Notes: generated by a model not told the origin, from the letters alone. DNA of 64,000 nucleotides from Caballeronia cordobensis (GCF_001544575.2 NZ_FCNY02000006.1:124001-188000); one strand, 5' to 3'. Positions 44,693-54,183 are shown, counted from the stretch's first letter. Made by a program: numbers and translations.

Positions 44693-44810
44693 GGTGTCCT
44701 CCCGTTGATCGATGGTCTTGGTACGCGCCGCCTGACAAACGAATGCGCCGCCGCCAACCATCTTCCGCAATCGCCGTGCCGCGCGGCAGTGCCCGCGCGC
44801 TGACGATGCG

Positions 44811-45032
44811 CTAGGCCACCGCTTCGTCGCACCATTCGATCGCCCACGCGCGTGCGCAATGCACGGCGTCCCATTCGCTTGCGAAGGCATCGAGTTCGCC
44901 TGATTCGAACACCTCCAGATGCCCGATGTGATCTCCGGGCGACCGCGTGATTCGCGCGTGCGCGTAGTAGCTGCCGTCTTCGTCATGACGCGCGGTGCAG
45001 TCGATATGGAACGTCTTGTAGTCGAAACGCAT
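44811..45032 (-). CDS. Hypothetical 73-aa protein
   Basis: MRFDYKTFHIDCTARHDEDG then SYYAHARITRSPGDHIGHLE, ending EWDAVHCARAWAIEWCDEAVA: a short beta-rich start and an amphipathic helix, resembling small Burkholderiales proteins of unknown role. CACCGGAGCC precedes the ATG. The promoter region is shared with the divergent SOS-controlled radical-SAM operon (LexA box 74 nt from this start), so it could also be LexA-influenced. Confidence 0.65.
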   Translation of the reverse strand: MRFDYKTFHIDCTARHDEDGSYYAHARITRSPGDHIGHLEVFESGELDAFASEWDAVHCARAWAIEWCDEAVA

Positions 45033-45105
45033 GAGCGGCTCCGGTGATGAGTTCGTGGGCAGGCGCGAAGTGTGCGCAACCGTTGACTCGAATACCCCTA
45101 TGAGA

Positions 45106-45125
45106 TACTGTATATACATACAGTA
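45106..45125. promoter_or_regulatory. LexA (SOS) box
   Basis: TACTGTATATACATACAGTA is a near-perfect palindrome with CTG-N10-CAG, one base from the E. coli consensus TACTGTATATATATACAGTA. It lies 12 nt upstream of the radical-SAM start and overlaps the place of a -10 element for a TTGACT -35 box at 45083-45088. LexA binding here would block transcription of the operon until DNA damage. Confidence 0.93.
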
Positions 45126-45136
45126 TAGCCTTCAAG

Positions 45137-46348
45137 ATGGATCTCTCCGAAAAGCTCGAAATTCTCGCCGACGCCGCCAAGTACGACGCGTCGTGCGCGA
45201 GCGGCGGCGCGCCCAAGCGCGAGTCGCGCGGCATAGACGGCCTTGGCGCCAGCACCGGCTCGGGCATCTGCCACAGCTTCACGCCAGACGGGCGCTGCGT
45301 CTCGCTGCTCAAGATTTTGCTGACGAACTTTTGTCTGTACGACTGCCGCTATTGCATCAACCGCCGTTCGAGCAACGTGCCGCGCGCGCGCTTCACGCCC
45401 GAAGAAGTCGTCAGCCTGACGCTCGATTTTTACCGCCGAAATTACATCGACGGCCTGTTTTTGAGTTCCGGCGTGATTCGTTCGTCGAACTACACGATGG
45501 AGCAGCTCGCGCTCGTTGCGAAGACGCTGCGCGAGAAACACCAGTTTCGCGGCTATATCCATTTGAAGACGATTCCGGACGCCGACCCCGAACTCATCGC
45601 GCAGGCGGGGCGTTACGCGGATCGCCTGAGCGTGAACATCGAATTGCCGACGGAGATCAGCCTCGAACGTCTTGCGCCGGAAAAAAGCGGCCGCACGATC
45701 AAGCTGGCAATGGGCAATATCCGCGTCGCGCGAGAGGAATCGGAAGCGGAGCCGCGTGCGCCGCGTTTCGCGCCGGCGGGGCAGAGCACGCAGATGATCG
45801 TCGGCGCGGACGAAACCGACGACCGCACCATCCTCGGCACCGCCGAAACACTGTACGGCTCGTATCAGTTGAAGCGCGTTTATTACTCGGCGTTCAGCCC
45901 GATTCCCGACAGCCCGTCGGGCGTGCCGTCCAAAGCGCCGCCGCTGTTGCGCGAGCATCGGCTGTATCAGGCGGATTTTCTGATGCGCGGCTACGGCTTC
46001 GGCGCGGCCGAATTGCTCGGCGAGGCCGGCAACCTTCCGCTCGATGTCGATCCCAAGCTCGCGTGGGCGCTCGCGCATCGCGAACGCTTTCCCGTCGATC
46101 TGAACGCGGCGCCCGCGCGCATGATCGCGCGCGTGCCGGGCATCGGCATGCGCAACGCGAAGCGCATCGTCGAATTGCGGCGCGCGCGACGCGTGCGCTA
46201 TCACGATCTCGTGCGGCTGCGCTGCGGCATGGACAAGGTGAAACCGTTCATCGTCACGGCGGATTACCGGCCGCCGCTCACCGAGGCGTCGTCGGACGAT
46301 TTGCGGCGCGCGCTCGCCACGGGCCCGGTGCAGCTTTCGCTGATCTGA
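45137..46348 (+). CDS. Putative DNA modification/repair radical SAM protein
   Basis: 403 aa. The radical-SAM cluster motif is CLYDCRYC (C-x3-C-x2-C) in LTNFCLYDCRYCINRRSSN, residues about 58-76; a helix-hairpin-helix DNA-binding element is seen at the C-terminus ([38 protein letters not shown]). This combination matches a family annotated as a putative DNA modification/repair radical SAM protein, regularly paired with the DUF4130 protein encoded next. The chemistry is unknown. It directly follows a LexA box, which supports a role in DNA damage response. Its TGA overlaps the next ATG (ATGA-like coupling). Confidence 0.93.
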   Translation: MDLSEKLEILADAAKYDASCASGGAPKRESRGIDGLGASTGSGICHSFTPDGRCVSLLKILLTNFCLYDCRYCINRRSSNVPRARFTPEEVVSLTLDFYRRNYIDGLFLSSGVIRSSNYTMEQLALVAKTLREKHQFRGYIHLKTIPDADPELIAQAGRYADRLSVNIELPTEISLERLAPEKSGRTIKLAMGNIRVAREESEAEPRAPRFAPAGQSTQMIVGADETDDRTILGTAETLYGSYQLKRVYYSAFSPIPDSPSGVPSKAPPLLREHRLYQADFLMRGYGFGAAELLGEAGNLPLDVDPKLAWALAHRERFPVDLNAAPARMIARVPGIGMRNAKRIVELRRARRVRYHDLVRLRCGMDKVKPFIVTADYRPPLTEASSDDLRRALATGPVQLSLI

Positions 46349-47772
46349 TGCGCGTCATCGCCATCGACGACGATTTCGACGCCTGGCGCGCCGCCGCGCT
46401 CGATGCGCTCGCGCAAGGGCTTGCGCCCGAGTCGGTGGACTGGCGCACGTCGCAGGCGGCGCCCGCGTTGTTCGGCGACACCGCGGCGCATGCCGCTTCG
46501 GCTGACGCGCCGCAGATCCGCGTGTCGCGCGAGCTCGCGGCGCTATTGAAAGACGCCGCCCATTTCCGCGATGCGCGCCGCTGGAGTTTTCTGTATCGCG
46601 TGCTGTGGCGCTGGGCGCGGGGCGATCGCGCGGCGGCATCGCCCGCGGATGAAGACGGCGCGCGCCTCTACAAAATGGCGAAGGCCGTGCGCCGCGCGCA
46701 GCACGACATGATCGCGTATGTGCGCTTTCGCCAGCGCGACGCATCGCTCGGCGCGCCCGAGTACGTTGCCTGGTACGAGCCGGATCACGACGTGCTCGCC
46801 TGGGGCGCGGAGCATTTCGCGGCGCGCATGGGCCGCTCGACGTGGCTCATCGCGACGCCCGACGGCGCGGCCATGTTCGACGGCGAACGCCTGCAACTGG
46901 AGCGCCGCCGCGCGCTGGCATCGGAACACGCGAGCCAACATCCCGATACGCCCGACGCCGCCGAAGCGCTCTGGATGACGTATTACCGCAGCATTTTCAA
47001 TCCCGCGCGCCTGAACGAATCCGCGCTCGAACAGCACATGCCCGTGCGCTTCTGGAAAGGCTTGCCCGAAGGCGCGCTGATTCCGCAACTCGTGAGCGAT
47101 GCGCGCGGCGGCGCACGGCGCGTCGCGCAGGCGCCGCGCGTGGGCGCGCTCGGCGGCAAGGCGGTTCAGGTCGAAGCGAACGAGGCGCAGCCCGAACGCG
47201 ATGCGCCCACCTCGCTCGATACGTGCCGCCGCTGCGATCTGTGGCGCAACGCGACGCAGGCGGTGGGCGGCGCGGGGCCGGCGGATGCGCGCATCATGCT
47301 GCTCGGCGAGCAGCCGGGCGATCAGGAGGATCTGAAGGGCGAGCCGTTCGTCGGGCCGGCGGGACAATTGCTCGACGGCGCGATGCAACGCGCTGGCGTG
47401 CCGCGCGAACAGGTCTATCTGACCAACGCCGTGAAGCATTTCAAATGGGAGCCGCGCGGCAAGCGCCGTCTGCACAAGACGCCCGCGCAGCAGGAAGTCG
47501 AGGCGTGTTCCTACTGGCTCGATCAGGAATTGCAGCGCACCGGCGCGCGCGTGATCGTCACGCTCGGTGCCACCGCACTCTCGGCGCTGTTCGGCCGGCG
47601 GGCGACGCTCTCGGCCCACATCGGGCGGGTCGTGCCGTATGGCGACAGGCTCGTCGTCGCGACCTATCACCCGTCGTATGCGCTGCGGCAGAACGACGAG
47701 GCCGCGCGCGAGCGAACCGTCGCGGCCATCGTCGCGGCGCTCGACCAGGCGCGCGAACTCGCGTCGAAATAA
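46348..47772 (+). CDS. Fusion of DUF4130 (putative DNA metabolism) domain with UdgX uracil-DNA glycosylase
   Basis: 474 aa. N-terminal part (about residues 1-255) is the DUF4130 putative DNA-repair domain (DDDFDAWRAAALDAL ... SIFNPARLNESALEQHMPVRF WKGLPEG). The C-terminal part (about 285-474) is a UdgX-type uracil-DNA glycosylase: iron-sulfur cysteines in TCRRCDLWRNA and EACSYWLDQEL, motif A LLGEQPGDQED, the R-loop GKRRLHKTP and motif B TYHPSYALRQ. The His in KRRLH corresponds to the residue that in Mycobacterium smegmatis UdgX makes a covalent bond to the abasic site after uracil excision. Stop/start overlap with the radical-SAM gene and the shared LexA box make it SOS-controlled. Confidence 0.92.
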   Translation: MRVIAIDDDFDAWRAAALDALAQGLAPESVDWRTSQAAPALFGDTAAHAASADAPQIRVSRELAALLKDAAHFRDARRWSFLYRVLWRWARGDRAAASPADEDGARLYKMAKAVRRAQHDMIAYVRFRQRDASLGAPEYVAWYEPDHDVLAWGAEHFAARMGRSTWLIATPDGAAMFDGERLQLERRRALASEHASQHPDTPDAAEALWMTYYRSIFNPARLNESALEQHMPVRFWKGLPEGALIPQLVSDARGGARRVAQAPRVGALGGKAVQVEANEAQPERDAPTSLDTCRRCDLWRNATQAVGGAGPADARIMLLGEQPGDQEDLKGEPFVGPAGQLLDGAMQRAGVPREQVYLTNAVKHFKWEPRGKRRLHKTPAQQEVEACSYWLDQELQRTGARVIVTLGATALSALFGRRATLSAHIGRVVPYGDRLVVATYHPSYALRQNDEAARERTVAAIVAALDQARELASK

Positions 47773-47793
47773 CGTCGAAACAGCGGCGCGCGC

Positions 47794-48582
47794 TCAGAAC
47801 GCCGCGCGCACGACGCCGCCGTCCGCGCGCAAGGCCGCGCCGTTCGTCGCCGACGACAATTCCGAGCACACGTACGCCACCGTGTTGGCGATTTCCTCGG
47901 GCGTGATGAAGCGCTTGAGAATCGAGGTCGGACGCGCTTCTTCGAAGAACTGCTTTTCGAACGTGTCGAAACTTTGCCCGCCCGAGAGCTTTTCGACGAA
48001 ATCGGTGACGCCTTCGGAACTCGTCGGCCCCGGCAGCACCGAATTGACCGTGACGCCCGTGCCCGCGCACGTTTCCGCGAGTCCGCGCGAAAGCGCGAGT
48101 TGCGCGGTTTTCGTGAGCCCGTAATGAATCATCTCGACGGGAATCTGAATGCCGCTCTCGCTGCTGATGAACACGACGCGGCCCCAGTTTTTCTCTTTCA
48201 TCTTCGGCAGATACGCGCGCGAGAGCCGCACGCCCGACATCACGTTCACGTTGAAAAAGCGCAGCCATTCGTCGTCGGAAATTTCCTCGAAAGGCTTCGG
48301 ATCGAAGATGCCCATGTTGTTCACGAGGATATCGACGTGCGGAAAGCGCTGCACGAGCGCATCGACCTGTGCGGCGTCCGATACGTCGCCCGCGAAGCCT
48401 TCGGCCTGCGCGTTCGGCACGAGCTCGCGCAGCTTCGCGAGCGCCGCATCGACGGACGCCTGCGAGCGCCCGTTGACGATCACGCGCGCACCTTCGCGCG
48501 CGAGCGCCACGGCGATGGCGTGGCCGATGCCCTTCGTCGATCCGGATACGAGCGCGAGCTTGTTGGCGATCTTGAGATCCAT
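47794..48582 (-). CDS. SDR family NAD(P)-dependent oxidoreductase
   Basis: 262 aa. Cofactor motif VSGSTKGIGHAIAVAL (T-G-x3-G-x-G, here S-G-x3-G-x-G), NNMG, the Ser in ISSESGIQIP and the Y-x3-K pair in MIHYGLTKTAQL. Ser-rather-than-Thr in the first position and an Arg near the beta-2 strand (NGRSQAS) suggest NADP(H). Substrate unknown. ATG 48582 follows AAAGGAGCACAC. Monocistronic and convergent with the UdgX gene, gap 21 nt. Confidence 0.9.
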   Translation of the reverse strand: MDLKIANKLALVSGSTKGIGHAIAVALAREGARVIVNGRSQASVDAALAKLRELVPNAQAEGFAGDVSDAAQVDALVQRFPHVDILVNNMGIFDPKPFEEISDDEWLRFFNVNVMSGVRLSRAYLPKMKEKNWGRVVFISSESGIQIPVEMIHYGLTKTAQLALSRGLAETCAGTGVTVNSVLPGPTSSEGVTDFVEKLSGGQSFDTFEKQFFEEARPTSILKRFITPEEIANTVAYVCSELSSATNGAALRADGGVVRAAF

Positions 48583-48794
48583 GTGTGCTCCTTTGGGAAA
48601 GGTGTTGCGGAATGCGTCGAGAACGTGCGCGACGCGTTCCGACGATGTTAACCAGAAGCAGCCTGTTGTGCACAAAACATGCCGAACGTCGTCTTTATGG
48701 CGACACCGCTTAGGAACTATCTAGTTAGGATGACAAATAGAGGCCGCTATACTTTGCGGTCCATTCCGGGCACGTCCATCGATTCAAAGAGACC

Positions 48795-49652
48795 ATGAGC
48801 GATTCCCCCACGCCAGCGCATCTATATATCGCGACGCCCAGTTACGGCGGGACCGCCGCCACGTGCTACATCAACGGCCTGCTCGATCTGACCCACACTG
48901 GGTCCCGAGAAGGACTGACCTTTACCGTTGGCTTCAACAATTTCGAAAGTCTCATCACGCGTGCGCGCAACGTGATGGTCGCCAACTTTCTCGCCGATGA
49001 ACGCTTCACGCATCTCATGTGGATCGACAGCGACATCGGCTTCACGGCTGCGGACGTGTTCCGGCTCCTGCATGCGGACCGGTCCGTCGCGGCAGGCGTC
49101 TATCCGCTGAAAGCCGACGGCTGGCCGGCATCCGGCCTGGCCGAAGCGTTGCCCGCGGGCACGCGCCGCGCCGATTTCCGCGCGCGCTTCTCGCGCTTCC
49201 CGGTGAGCCCGCACGCCGCATCCGGCTCTCCCGACGCAGACGGCTTCCTGGAAGTCGTCGATGTGCCCACTGGCTTCATGATGATCAAGCGGGAAGTGCT
49301 GCTCGCACTCATGCAACGTTTCCCGGAGCTGCAATACAAGCCTTATCCGAGCGAGTTCGGCACAGCGGCGCGTGCCGCGAACGCCGATTTCCACTACACC
49401 TTCTTCGACACGATGATCGATCCCGAAACGGGCTTTTATCTGTCCGAGGATTACGCGTTTTGCCGCCGCGTCGCGGCGCTGGGCGTGCGTCCCGTCATCG
49501 ATACCCGGTCGAATCTCGTTCATCAGGGCGGCATGAAGTTCGAAGGGGATTTCGGCCGCTGGTTCGCCGCACAGCGCGCGTCGATCGTTCCCCGCACGGG
49601 CGAATCCGCGCAGATCGAGCAGCTCGGTCTGTATGGTCCGATACGCCGCTGA
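48795..49652 (+). CDS. Putative glycosyltransferase-like protein (GT-A fold)
   Basis: 285 aa. Reads ATPSYGGTAATCYINGLLDL at the start and THLMWIDSDIGF with a D-x-D (residues about 74-79) where GT-A enzymes hold the sugar-nucleotide metal. Later segments FLEVVDVPTGFMMIKREVL and DPETGFYLSEDYAFCRRVAA carry the E-D pair expected near the acceptor site. The combination resembles small GT2-like proteins of phages and proteobacteria; the sugar donor and acceptor are not deducible. No neighbours suggest a polysaccharide cluster. Confidence 0.6.
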   Translation: MSDSPTPAHLYIATPSYGGTAATCYINGLLDLTHTGSREGLTFTVGFNNFESLITRARNVMVANFLADERFTHLMWIDSDIGFTAADVFRLLHADRSVAAGVYPLKADGWPASGLAEALPAGTRRADFRARFSRFPVSPHAASGSPDADGFLEVVDVPTGFMMIKREVLLALMQRFPELQYKPYPSEFGTAARAANADFHYTFFDTMIDPETGFYLSEDYAFCRRVAALGVRPVIDTRSNLVHQGGMKFEGDFGRWFAAQRASIVPRTGESAQIEQLGLYGPIRR

Positions 49653-49835
49653 GCCTTGCGCCACGGGCCTTTGCGCCCGATGAAACCCCGCGACATAAAT
49701 GCTCGATAGCCGCGCGCGCAGCCGTCGTTCATAGTGCGCCTGCGTGATCGAAAAACGAAGCAGCAGCGAGAAACGAGAGCCGCATCACGCATCCATCCAC
49801 TCATATTCCCGGCGCGGCCGGCACGGAGATGCAAC

Positions 49836-50639
49836 ATGTCCAACTCGATCAAATTCTCGTCGCTCGGGGCAATCGTCAACAAGGCGCGTGGCGCGGCGCT
49901 GGCCGGGCTCATCGTCGGCACGGCGGCGTTCGCGGGTTTCGCGAGCAATCCCGCGCAAGCCGCGACTCAATATAACCAGAGCGCCGGCCAATACGTGCAG
50001 ACCGCCGCCGCGCCCGCACGCCCCGACACCATTTACGTCTACCCCTTCGCCAGCGACGCAAGCGAGGTCAAGCTCGACAATCACGGCATGATCTCGAAGA
50101 TCGGCTCGGCGTTTTCCGGCGATTCGCAGGCGCAGAAAGAAGCGCAGGACGCCATCGCGGCGCGCGAGGAAGTCGCCAACGAAATCGTCGCGAAACTTCA
50201 GTCGATGGGCCTGCGCGCCGTGCGCGCCGACGTGCCGCCGCCGCAAGACCAGAACGTGCTCGTCGTGGAAGGCAACTTCAGCACGATCGACGCCGGCAAT
50301 CGCCGCCGCCGCGTGCTGATCGGCCTCGGCGCGGGCGAAAGCAAGGTCGGCGCGACCGTCCAGCTCGTCTACAAGCCCGCGCACGGCACGCCGCAATTGC
50401 TCGAACAGTTCGACGCGAACGCCGACAGCGGCCACATGCCGGGCGTGGCGGAAATGGCGGGCGTCGGCGCGGTGGCCGGGCATGTCGCGACCTCGCTCGC
50501 GGTCTCGGGCGGGGTGCACGGCCTGTCGGAGAAGAAGCACGCGGATGTGTCGTCGGACGAGAAGCGCCTCGGCGACAGCATCGCCAAGCAAATCGCCAAA
50601 CTCGGCCAGGATCAGGGCTGGATGCCGGCGAAGAGTTAA
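49836..50639 (+). CDS. DUF4410 domain protein, exported
   Basis: 267 aa. N-terminal helix KARGAALAGLIVGTAAFAGF ... AQAA is a signal peptide (cleavage near residue 43). The mature part has the DUF4410 pattern: TIYVYPFASDASEVKLD, RAVRADVPPPQDQNVLVVEG NF, GNRRRRVLIGLGAGESKV, ending KQIAKLGQDQGWMP. The GxGxGxS-like segment is a turn of an alpha/beta domain. Envelope stress or lipoprotein-like roles are suspected for the family. It is 87 nt upstream of the cardiolipin synthase gene; co-transcription possible. Confidence 0.75.
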   Translation: MSNSIKFSSLGAIVNKARGAALAGLIVGTAAFAGFASNPAQAATQYNQSAGQYVQTAAAPARPDTIYVYPFASDASEVKLDNHGMISKIGSAFSGDSQAQKEAQDAIAAREEVANEIVAKLQSMGLRAVRADVPPPQDQNVLVVEGNFSTIDAGNRRRRVLIGLGAGESKVGATVQLVYKPAHGTPQLLEQFDANADSGHMPGVAEMAGVGAVAGHVATSLAVSGGVHGLSEKKHADVSSDEKRLGDSIAKQIAKLGQDQGWMPAKS

Positions 50640-50726
50640 GGGGCGGATCAGGCAAGCACGGAACGCGCGGTCCGGAACGTGCTTAAACTAGACTTCCGGA
50701 CGAATGTTCGCTTCGCGAGGCCGCGC

Positions 50727-51998
50727 ATGCCGACGATTGCCCTGATAGTCCTGACGGTGGTGGCGACGCTCGCCGTCGTGCTCGTGATCGCGAACCTGAC
50801 GAGCGGCGAGAAGAAAATCGAGCACAAGATCGAACGCCTGTACGGCAGCCACGATCCGCAATTCATCCGCTCGATGGGCCTGCTGCTCGGCCCGCCGGTG
50901 ATCGGCGGCAACCGCTTCCAGGTGCTCGTGAACGGCGACGCGATTTTCCCGTCGATGCTCGAAGGCATCCGCTCGGCGCGGGCGTCGATCACCTTCGAGA
51001 CGTTCATCTACTGGTCGGGCGCGATCGGCGAGGATTTTGCCCGCGCATTGTCGGACAAGGCGCGCGAGGGCGTCGCCGTGCATGTCCTGCTCGACTGGGT
51101 GGGCTCGTCGAAGATGGACAAGCGCTATCTGCGCATGCTGCGCGAGGCGGGCGCGGAAGTGATCCAGTATCACAAGCCGCACTGGACCGGCCTCGGGCGC
51201 ATGAACGACCGCACGCACCGCAAGCTGCTCGTGATCGACGGGCGTATCGGCTTCACGGGCGGCGTCGGTATCGCCGAGGAATGGACCGGGCACGCGCAGG
51301 ACGAAAAACACTGGCGCGACACGCATTTTCGCCTCGAAGGCCCGGCGGTCGGGCAGATGCAGGCCGTCTTCATGGACAACTGGGTCAAGGCGACCGGCAA
51401 CGTGCTGCACGGCGCGAACTATTTTCCGGAAATCGACGCCGCGGGCGACGGTCTCGCGCACATGTTCAGCAGTTCGCCCTCGGGCGGCAGCGACGACATG
51501 CAATTGATGTATCTCATGGCGATCACCGCCGCGACGCGTTCAATCCACTTGTCGAGCGCGTACTTCGTGCCGGACAAGCTGACCATCAACGCGATCGTCG
51601 AGGCGGCGCGGCGCGGCGTCGAGGTGCGCATCATCACGCCGGGCAAGCGCATCGACACGCATACCGTGCGCGAGGCGTCGCGCGCGTGCTGGGGCGATCT
51701 GCTCGCGGCGGGCGTCGAAATGTTCGAGTATCAGCCGACGATGTTCCACTGCAAGCTCATCGTCGTCGACGAGTATCTGGTGTCGGTCGGCTCGACCAAT
51801 TTCGACAGCCGCTCGTTCAAGCTCAACGACGAAGCCAACCTCAATATCTACGATCGCGATTTCGCGCGGCAGCAGACCGCGATTTTCGACGACGACGTCA
51901 CCCATGCGAAGCGCATCACGCTCGATGACTGGCGCCGCCGTCCGCTTGCTGAAAAGCTCATAGAACGCATCGTCGCGCTGCTCGATTCGCAGCTTTGA
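50727..51998 (+). CDS. Cardiolipin synthase / phospholipase D family protein
   Basis: 423 aa. One N-terminal membrane helix (IALIVLTVVATLAVVLVIAN) and two HKD motifs: THRKLLVIDGRIGFTGG (about residues 160-175) and FHCKLIVVDEYLVSVGSTNF DSRS (about 352-375). It joins two phosphatidylglycerol molecules into cardiolipin at the inner membrane or transfers a related headgroup. At 423 aa it is shorter than ClsA (about 486, two helices) and nearest to ClsB/ClsC-type enzymes. Start ATG 50727 rather than the in-frame ATG 50679 keeps the helix at the N-terminus. Confidence 0.9.
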   Translation: MPTIALIVLTVVATLAVVLVIANLTSGEKKIEHKIERLYGSHDPQFIRSMGLLLGPPVIGGNRFQVLVNGDAIFPSMLEGIRSARASITFETFIYWSGAIGEDFARALSDKAREGVAVHVLLDWVGSSKMDKRYLRMLREAGAEVIQYHKPHWTGLGRMNDRTHRKLLVIDGRIGFTGGVGIAEEWTGHAQDEKHWRDTHFRLEGPAVGQMQAVFMDNWVKATGNVLHGANYFPEIDAAGDGLAHMFSSSPSGGSDDMQLMYLMAITAATRSIHLSSAYFVPDKLTINAIVEAARRGVEVRIITPGKRIDTHTVREASRACWGDLLAAGVEMFEYQPTMFHCKLIVVDEYLVSVGSTNFDSRSFKLNDEANLNIYDRDFARQQTAIFDDDVTHAKRITLDDWRRRPLAEKLIERIVALLDSQL

Positions 51999-52104
51999 CG
52001 TTTGCGCGCCACGCGCCGCGAATATTCACCGTTTCGAGCCTAAAGAAGCACGCCTGCAAGCCGATAAGACGCTCACGCAAACAAGTCTCCGGCTACTGGC
52101 AGCT

Positions 52105-54183
52105 ATGCACGGCACCTACAACTTCTGGCTGGTCGCGGCATCGCTGGTCGTGGCGACGCTCGCTTCCTTCACCGCGCTCGATATCTCCGGCCGCATCGCG
52201 ATGCTTTCGCAGTCGCGCATGCGCCATGTCTGGCTCGCGGGCGGCGCGGCGTCGATGGGCATCGGCATCTGGTCGATGCATTTCATCGGCGTGCTCGCGT
52301 TCGAACTGCCGATTCCGCTCGGCTACGATCTGAAGATCACCGCCGCGTCGCTCGGCATCGCCGTGCTCGTGTCGTTTTTCGCGCTCCATGTCATCACGAG
52401 CAGGCGGCTGACCGCGCGCCGCATTCTCACGAGCAGCCTGCTGATGGGCGCGGGCATCGCGACCATGCACTACACGGGCGATGCCGCGATGCGCATGCAG
52501 CCGGCGATCCAGTACGATCCGTGGCTCTTCGCGGCGTCGATCGTGATCGCGGTGGTCGCGTCGGGCGTGGCGCTGTGGATCGCGCACACGCTGGCCGACG
52601 CGAGCCAGAAGAACGTGCTCGGCAAGCGCATCGCGTCGGCCGTGGTGATGGGCATGGCGATCACCGGCATGCATTACACGGGCAACGCGGCGGCGCAGTT
52701 TCTGCCCGGCTCGATTTGCGGCGCGGCCAACGACGTCGATGCGCGCTGGCTCGCCACGACGATCGCGATGTTCACGCTGGCGATCCTGATCATCACGCTC
52801 GTCCTGTCGCGCTTCGATGCGCGCACGGCGCTGCTCGCCGGGTCCGTGTCGCGCCTGAACGGGCAGATCGTGCGCATGGCGACCTTCGACACGCTCACGG
52901 ATTTGCCGAACCGCCGCACGATGAACGAGCGCATCGACCGCGCGATCAGGAACGCGCGGCACGACCGCAGCCGTTTCGCGATTCTCTTCATGGATCTCGA
53001 CGGCTTCAAGACCATCAACGATTCGCTCGGCCATACGGTCGGCGACGAAGTGCTGAAGGCGTTCGCGCGACGCCTGCAGGAATGCGTGCGCGGCGGCGAT
53101 ACCGTGGCGCGGCTGGGCGGCGACGAGTTCGTCGTGATGCTGGAAAACCTCAACGCGCCGGCCGACGCCGAGAAAATGGCCGAGCGCATTCTCGACACCA
53201 TGCGAAAGGGCCTGCACGCGGGCAATCATCCGTTGCAGGTGATGCCGAGCATCGGCATTGCGCTGTATCCGCAGGACGGCGAGAGCGTCGAGTCGATGCT
53301 CAAGCACGCCGATGTCGCGATGTACGAGGCCAAGCGCGGCGGACGCAGCACGTATCGCTTCTTCGAGGCGAGCATGAACGAAGCGGCCTTGCGTACGATG
53401 CAGATTCAGCAGGCGCTGCACGAGGCGCTGAACGCCGGTCATTTCTATCTGCTCTTCCAGCCCAAGTTTCGCGGCAAGAGCGGCGAACTCGCGGGCGCGG
53501 AGGCGCTGATCCGGCTGGATCATCCGCAGATCGGCACCTTGACGCCGATCGAATTCATTCCGATCGCGGAACGTTCCGGGCAGATCGTGGAGATCGGCTA
53601 CTGGGTCGTGCGCGAGACCTGCCGGCAACTCGCGAAATGGCGCGGCGAGGGCCATCCGCTTGTGAAGGTGGCGATCAATCTGTCGCCGCGGCAGTTGCAC
53701 GAGGCGGACCTCGTCGCGCATATTCTGCGAATCGTCCGCGAGGAAGGCGTGGAGAGCGAGCAGCTCATGTTCGAGATCACCGAAACGGTGGCGATGCAGG
53801 ACGCGCCGCGCACCATCGACATGATCCGCGCGTTTCAGGACAATGGCTTCGAGATCGCCATCGACGATTTCGGCACGGGCTATTCGAGCCTCGCGTATTT
53901 GCAGCGTTTTCGCGCCAAGCAGTTGAAGATCGACCGCTTCTTCACCAACGGACTCGACGAAAACGGGCAGGAAGGGCGCGCGATCGTCTCGGCGATCATC
54001 GCGCTCGCGCATTCGCTCGATATGGACGTCGTCGCGGAAGGCGTCGAAACCGGATCGCAACTCGACCGGCTTCAGGACATGATGTGCGATGAAATGCAGG
54101 GCTTTCTGCTCGCCATGCCGCTTTCCGCGGACGCATTCGGCGTGATGCTGGAAAGCGGCGCCGTCAGCGAACTCACCGCCTGA
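52105..54183 (+). CDS. MHYT-GGDEF-EAL cyclic-di-GMP protein
   Basis: 692 aa. Seven-helix MHYT sensor (residues 1-240) with motif copies SMHFIGVL, TMHYTGDA and GMHYTGNA, which bind metal or gas in related proteins. GGDEF domain (about 255-425) with ARLGGDEFVV and, five residues before it, R-x-x-D (RGGD) as a product-inhibition site. EAL domain (about 435-690) with AEALIRL, EITETV, DDFGTGYSSL, LKIDRFF and QGFLLAMPL, all catalytic positions present. Both cyclase and phosphodiesterase activity are possible; which dominates is unknown. Inner-membrane protein. Own terminator follows. Confidence 0.95.
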   Translation: MHGTYNFWLVAASLVVATLASFTALDISGRIAMLSQSRMRHVWLAGGAASMGIGIWSMHFIGVLAFELPIPLGYDLKITAASLGIAVLVSFFALHVITSRRLTARRILTSSLLMGAGIATMHYTGDAAMRMQPAIQYDPWLFAASIVIAVVASGVALWIAHTLADASQKNVLGKRIASAVVMGMAITGMHYTGNAAAQFLPGSICGAANDVDARWLATTIAMFTLAILIITLVLSRFDARTALLAGSVSRLNGQIVRMATFDTLTDLPNRRTMNERIDRAIRNARHDRSRFAILFMDLDGFKTINDSLGHTVGDEVLKAFARRLQECVRGGDTVARLGGDEFVVMLENLNAPADAEKMAERILDTMRKGLHAGNHPLQVMPSIGIALYPQDGESVESMLKHADVAMYEAKRGGRSTYRFFEASMNEAALRTMQIQQALHEALNAGHFYLLFQPKFRGKSGELAGAEALIRLDHPQIGTLTPIEFIPIAERSGQIVEIGYWVVRETCRQLAKWRGEGHPLVKVAINLSPRQLHEADLVAHILRIVREEGVESEQLMFEITETVAMQDAPRTIDMIRAFQDNGFEIAIDDFGTGYSSLAYLQRFRAKQLKIDRFFTNGLDENGQEGRAIVSAIIALAHSLDMDVVAEGVETGSQLDRLQDMMCDEMQGFLLAMPLSADAFGVMLESGAVSELTA

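Noticed and set aside
45031..46347. N-terminal extension of the UdgX fusion frame far upstream
   Set aside because: It overlaps the whole radical-SAM gene in another frame; the ATG at 46348 couples exactly to that gene's stop.
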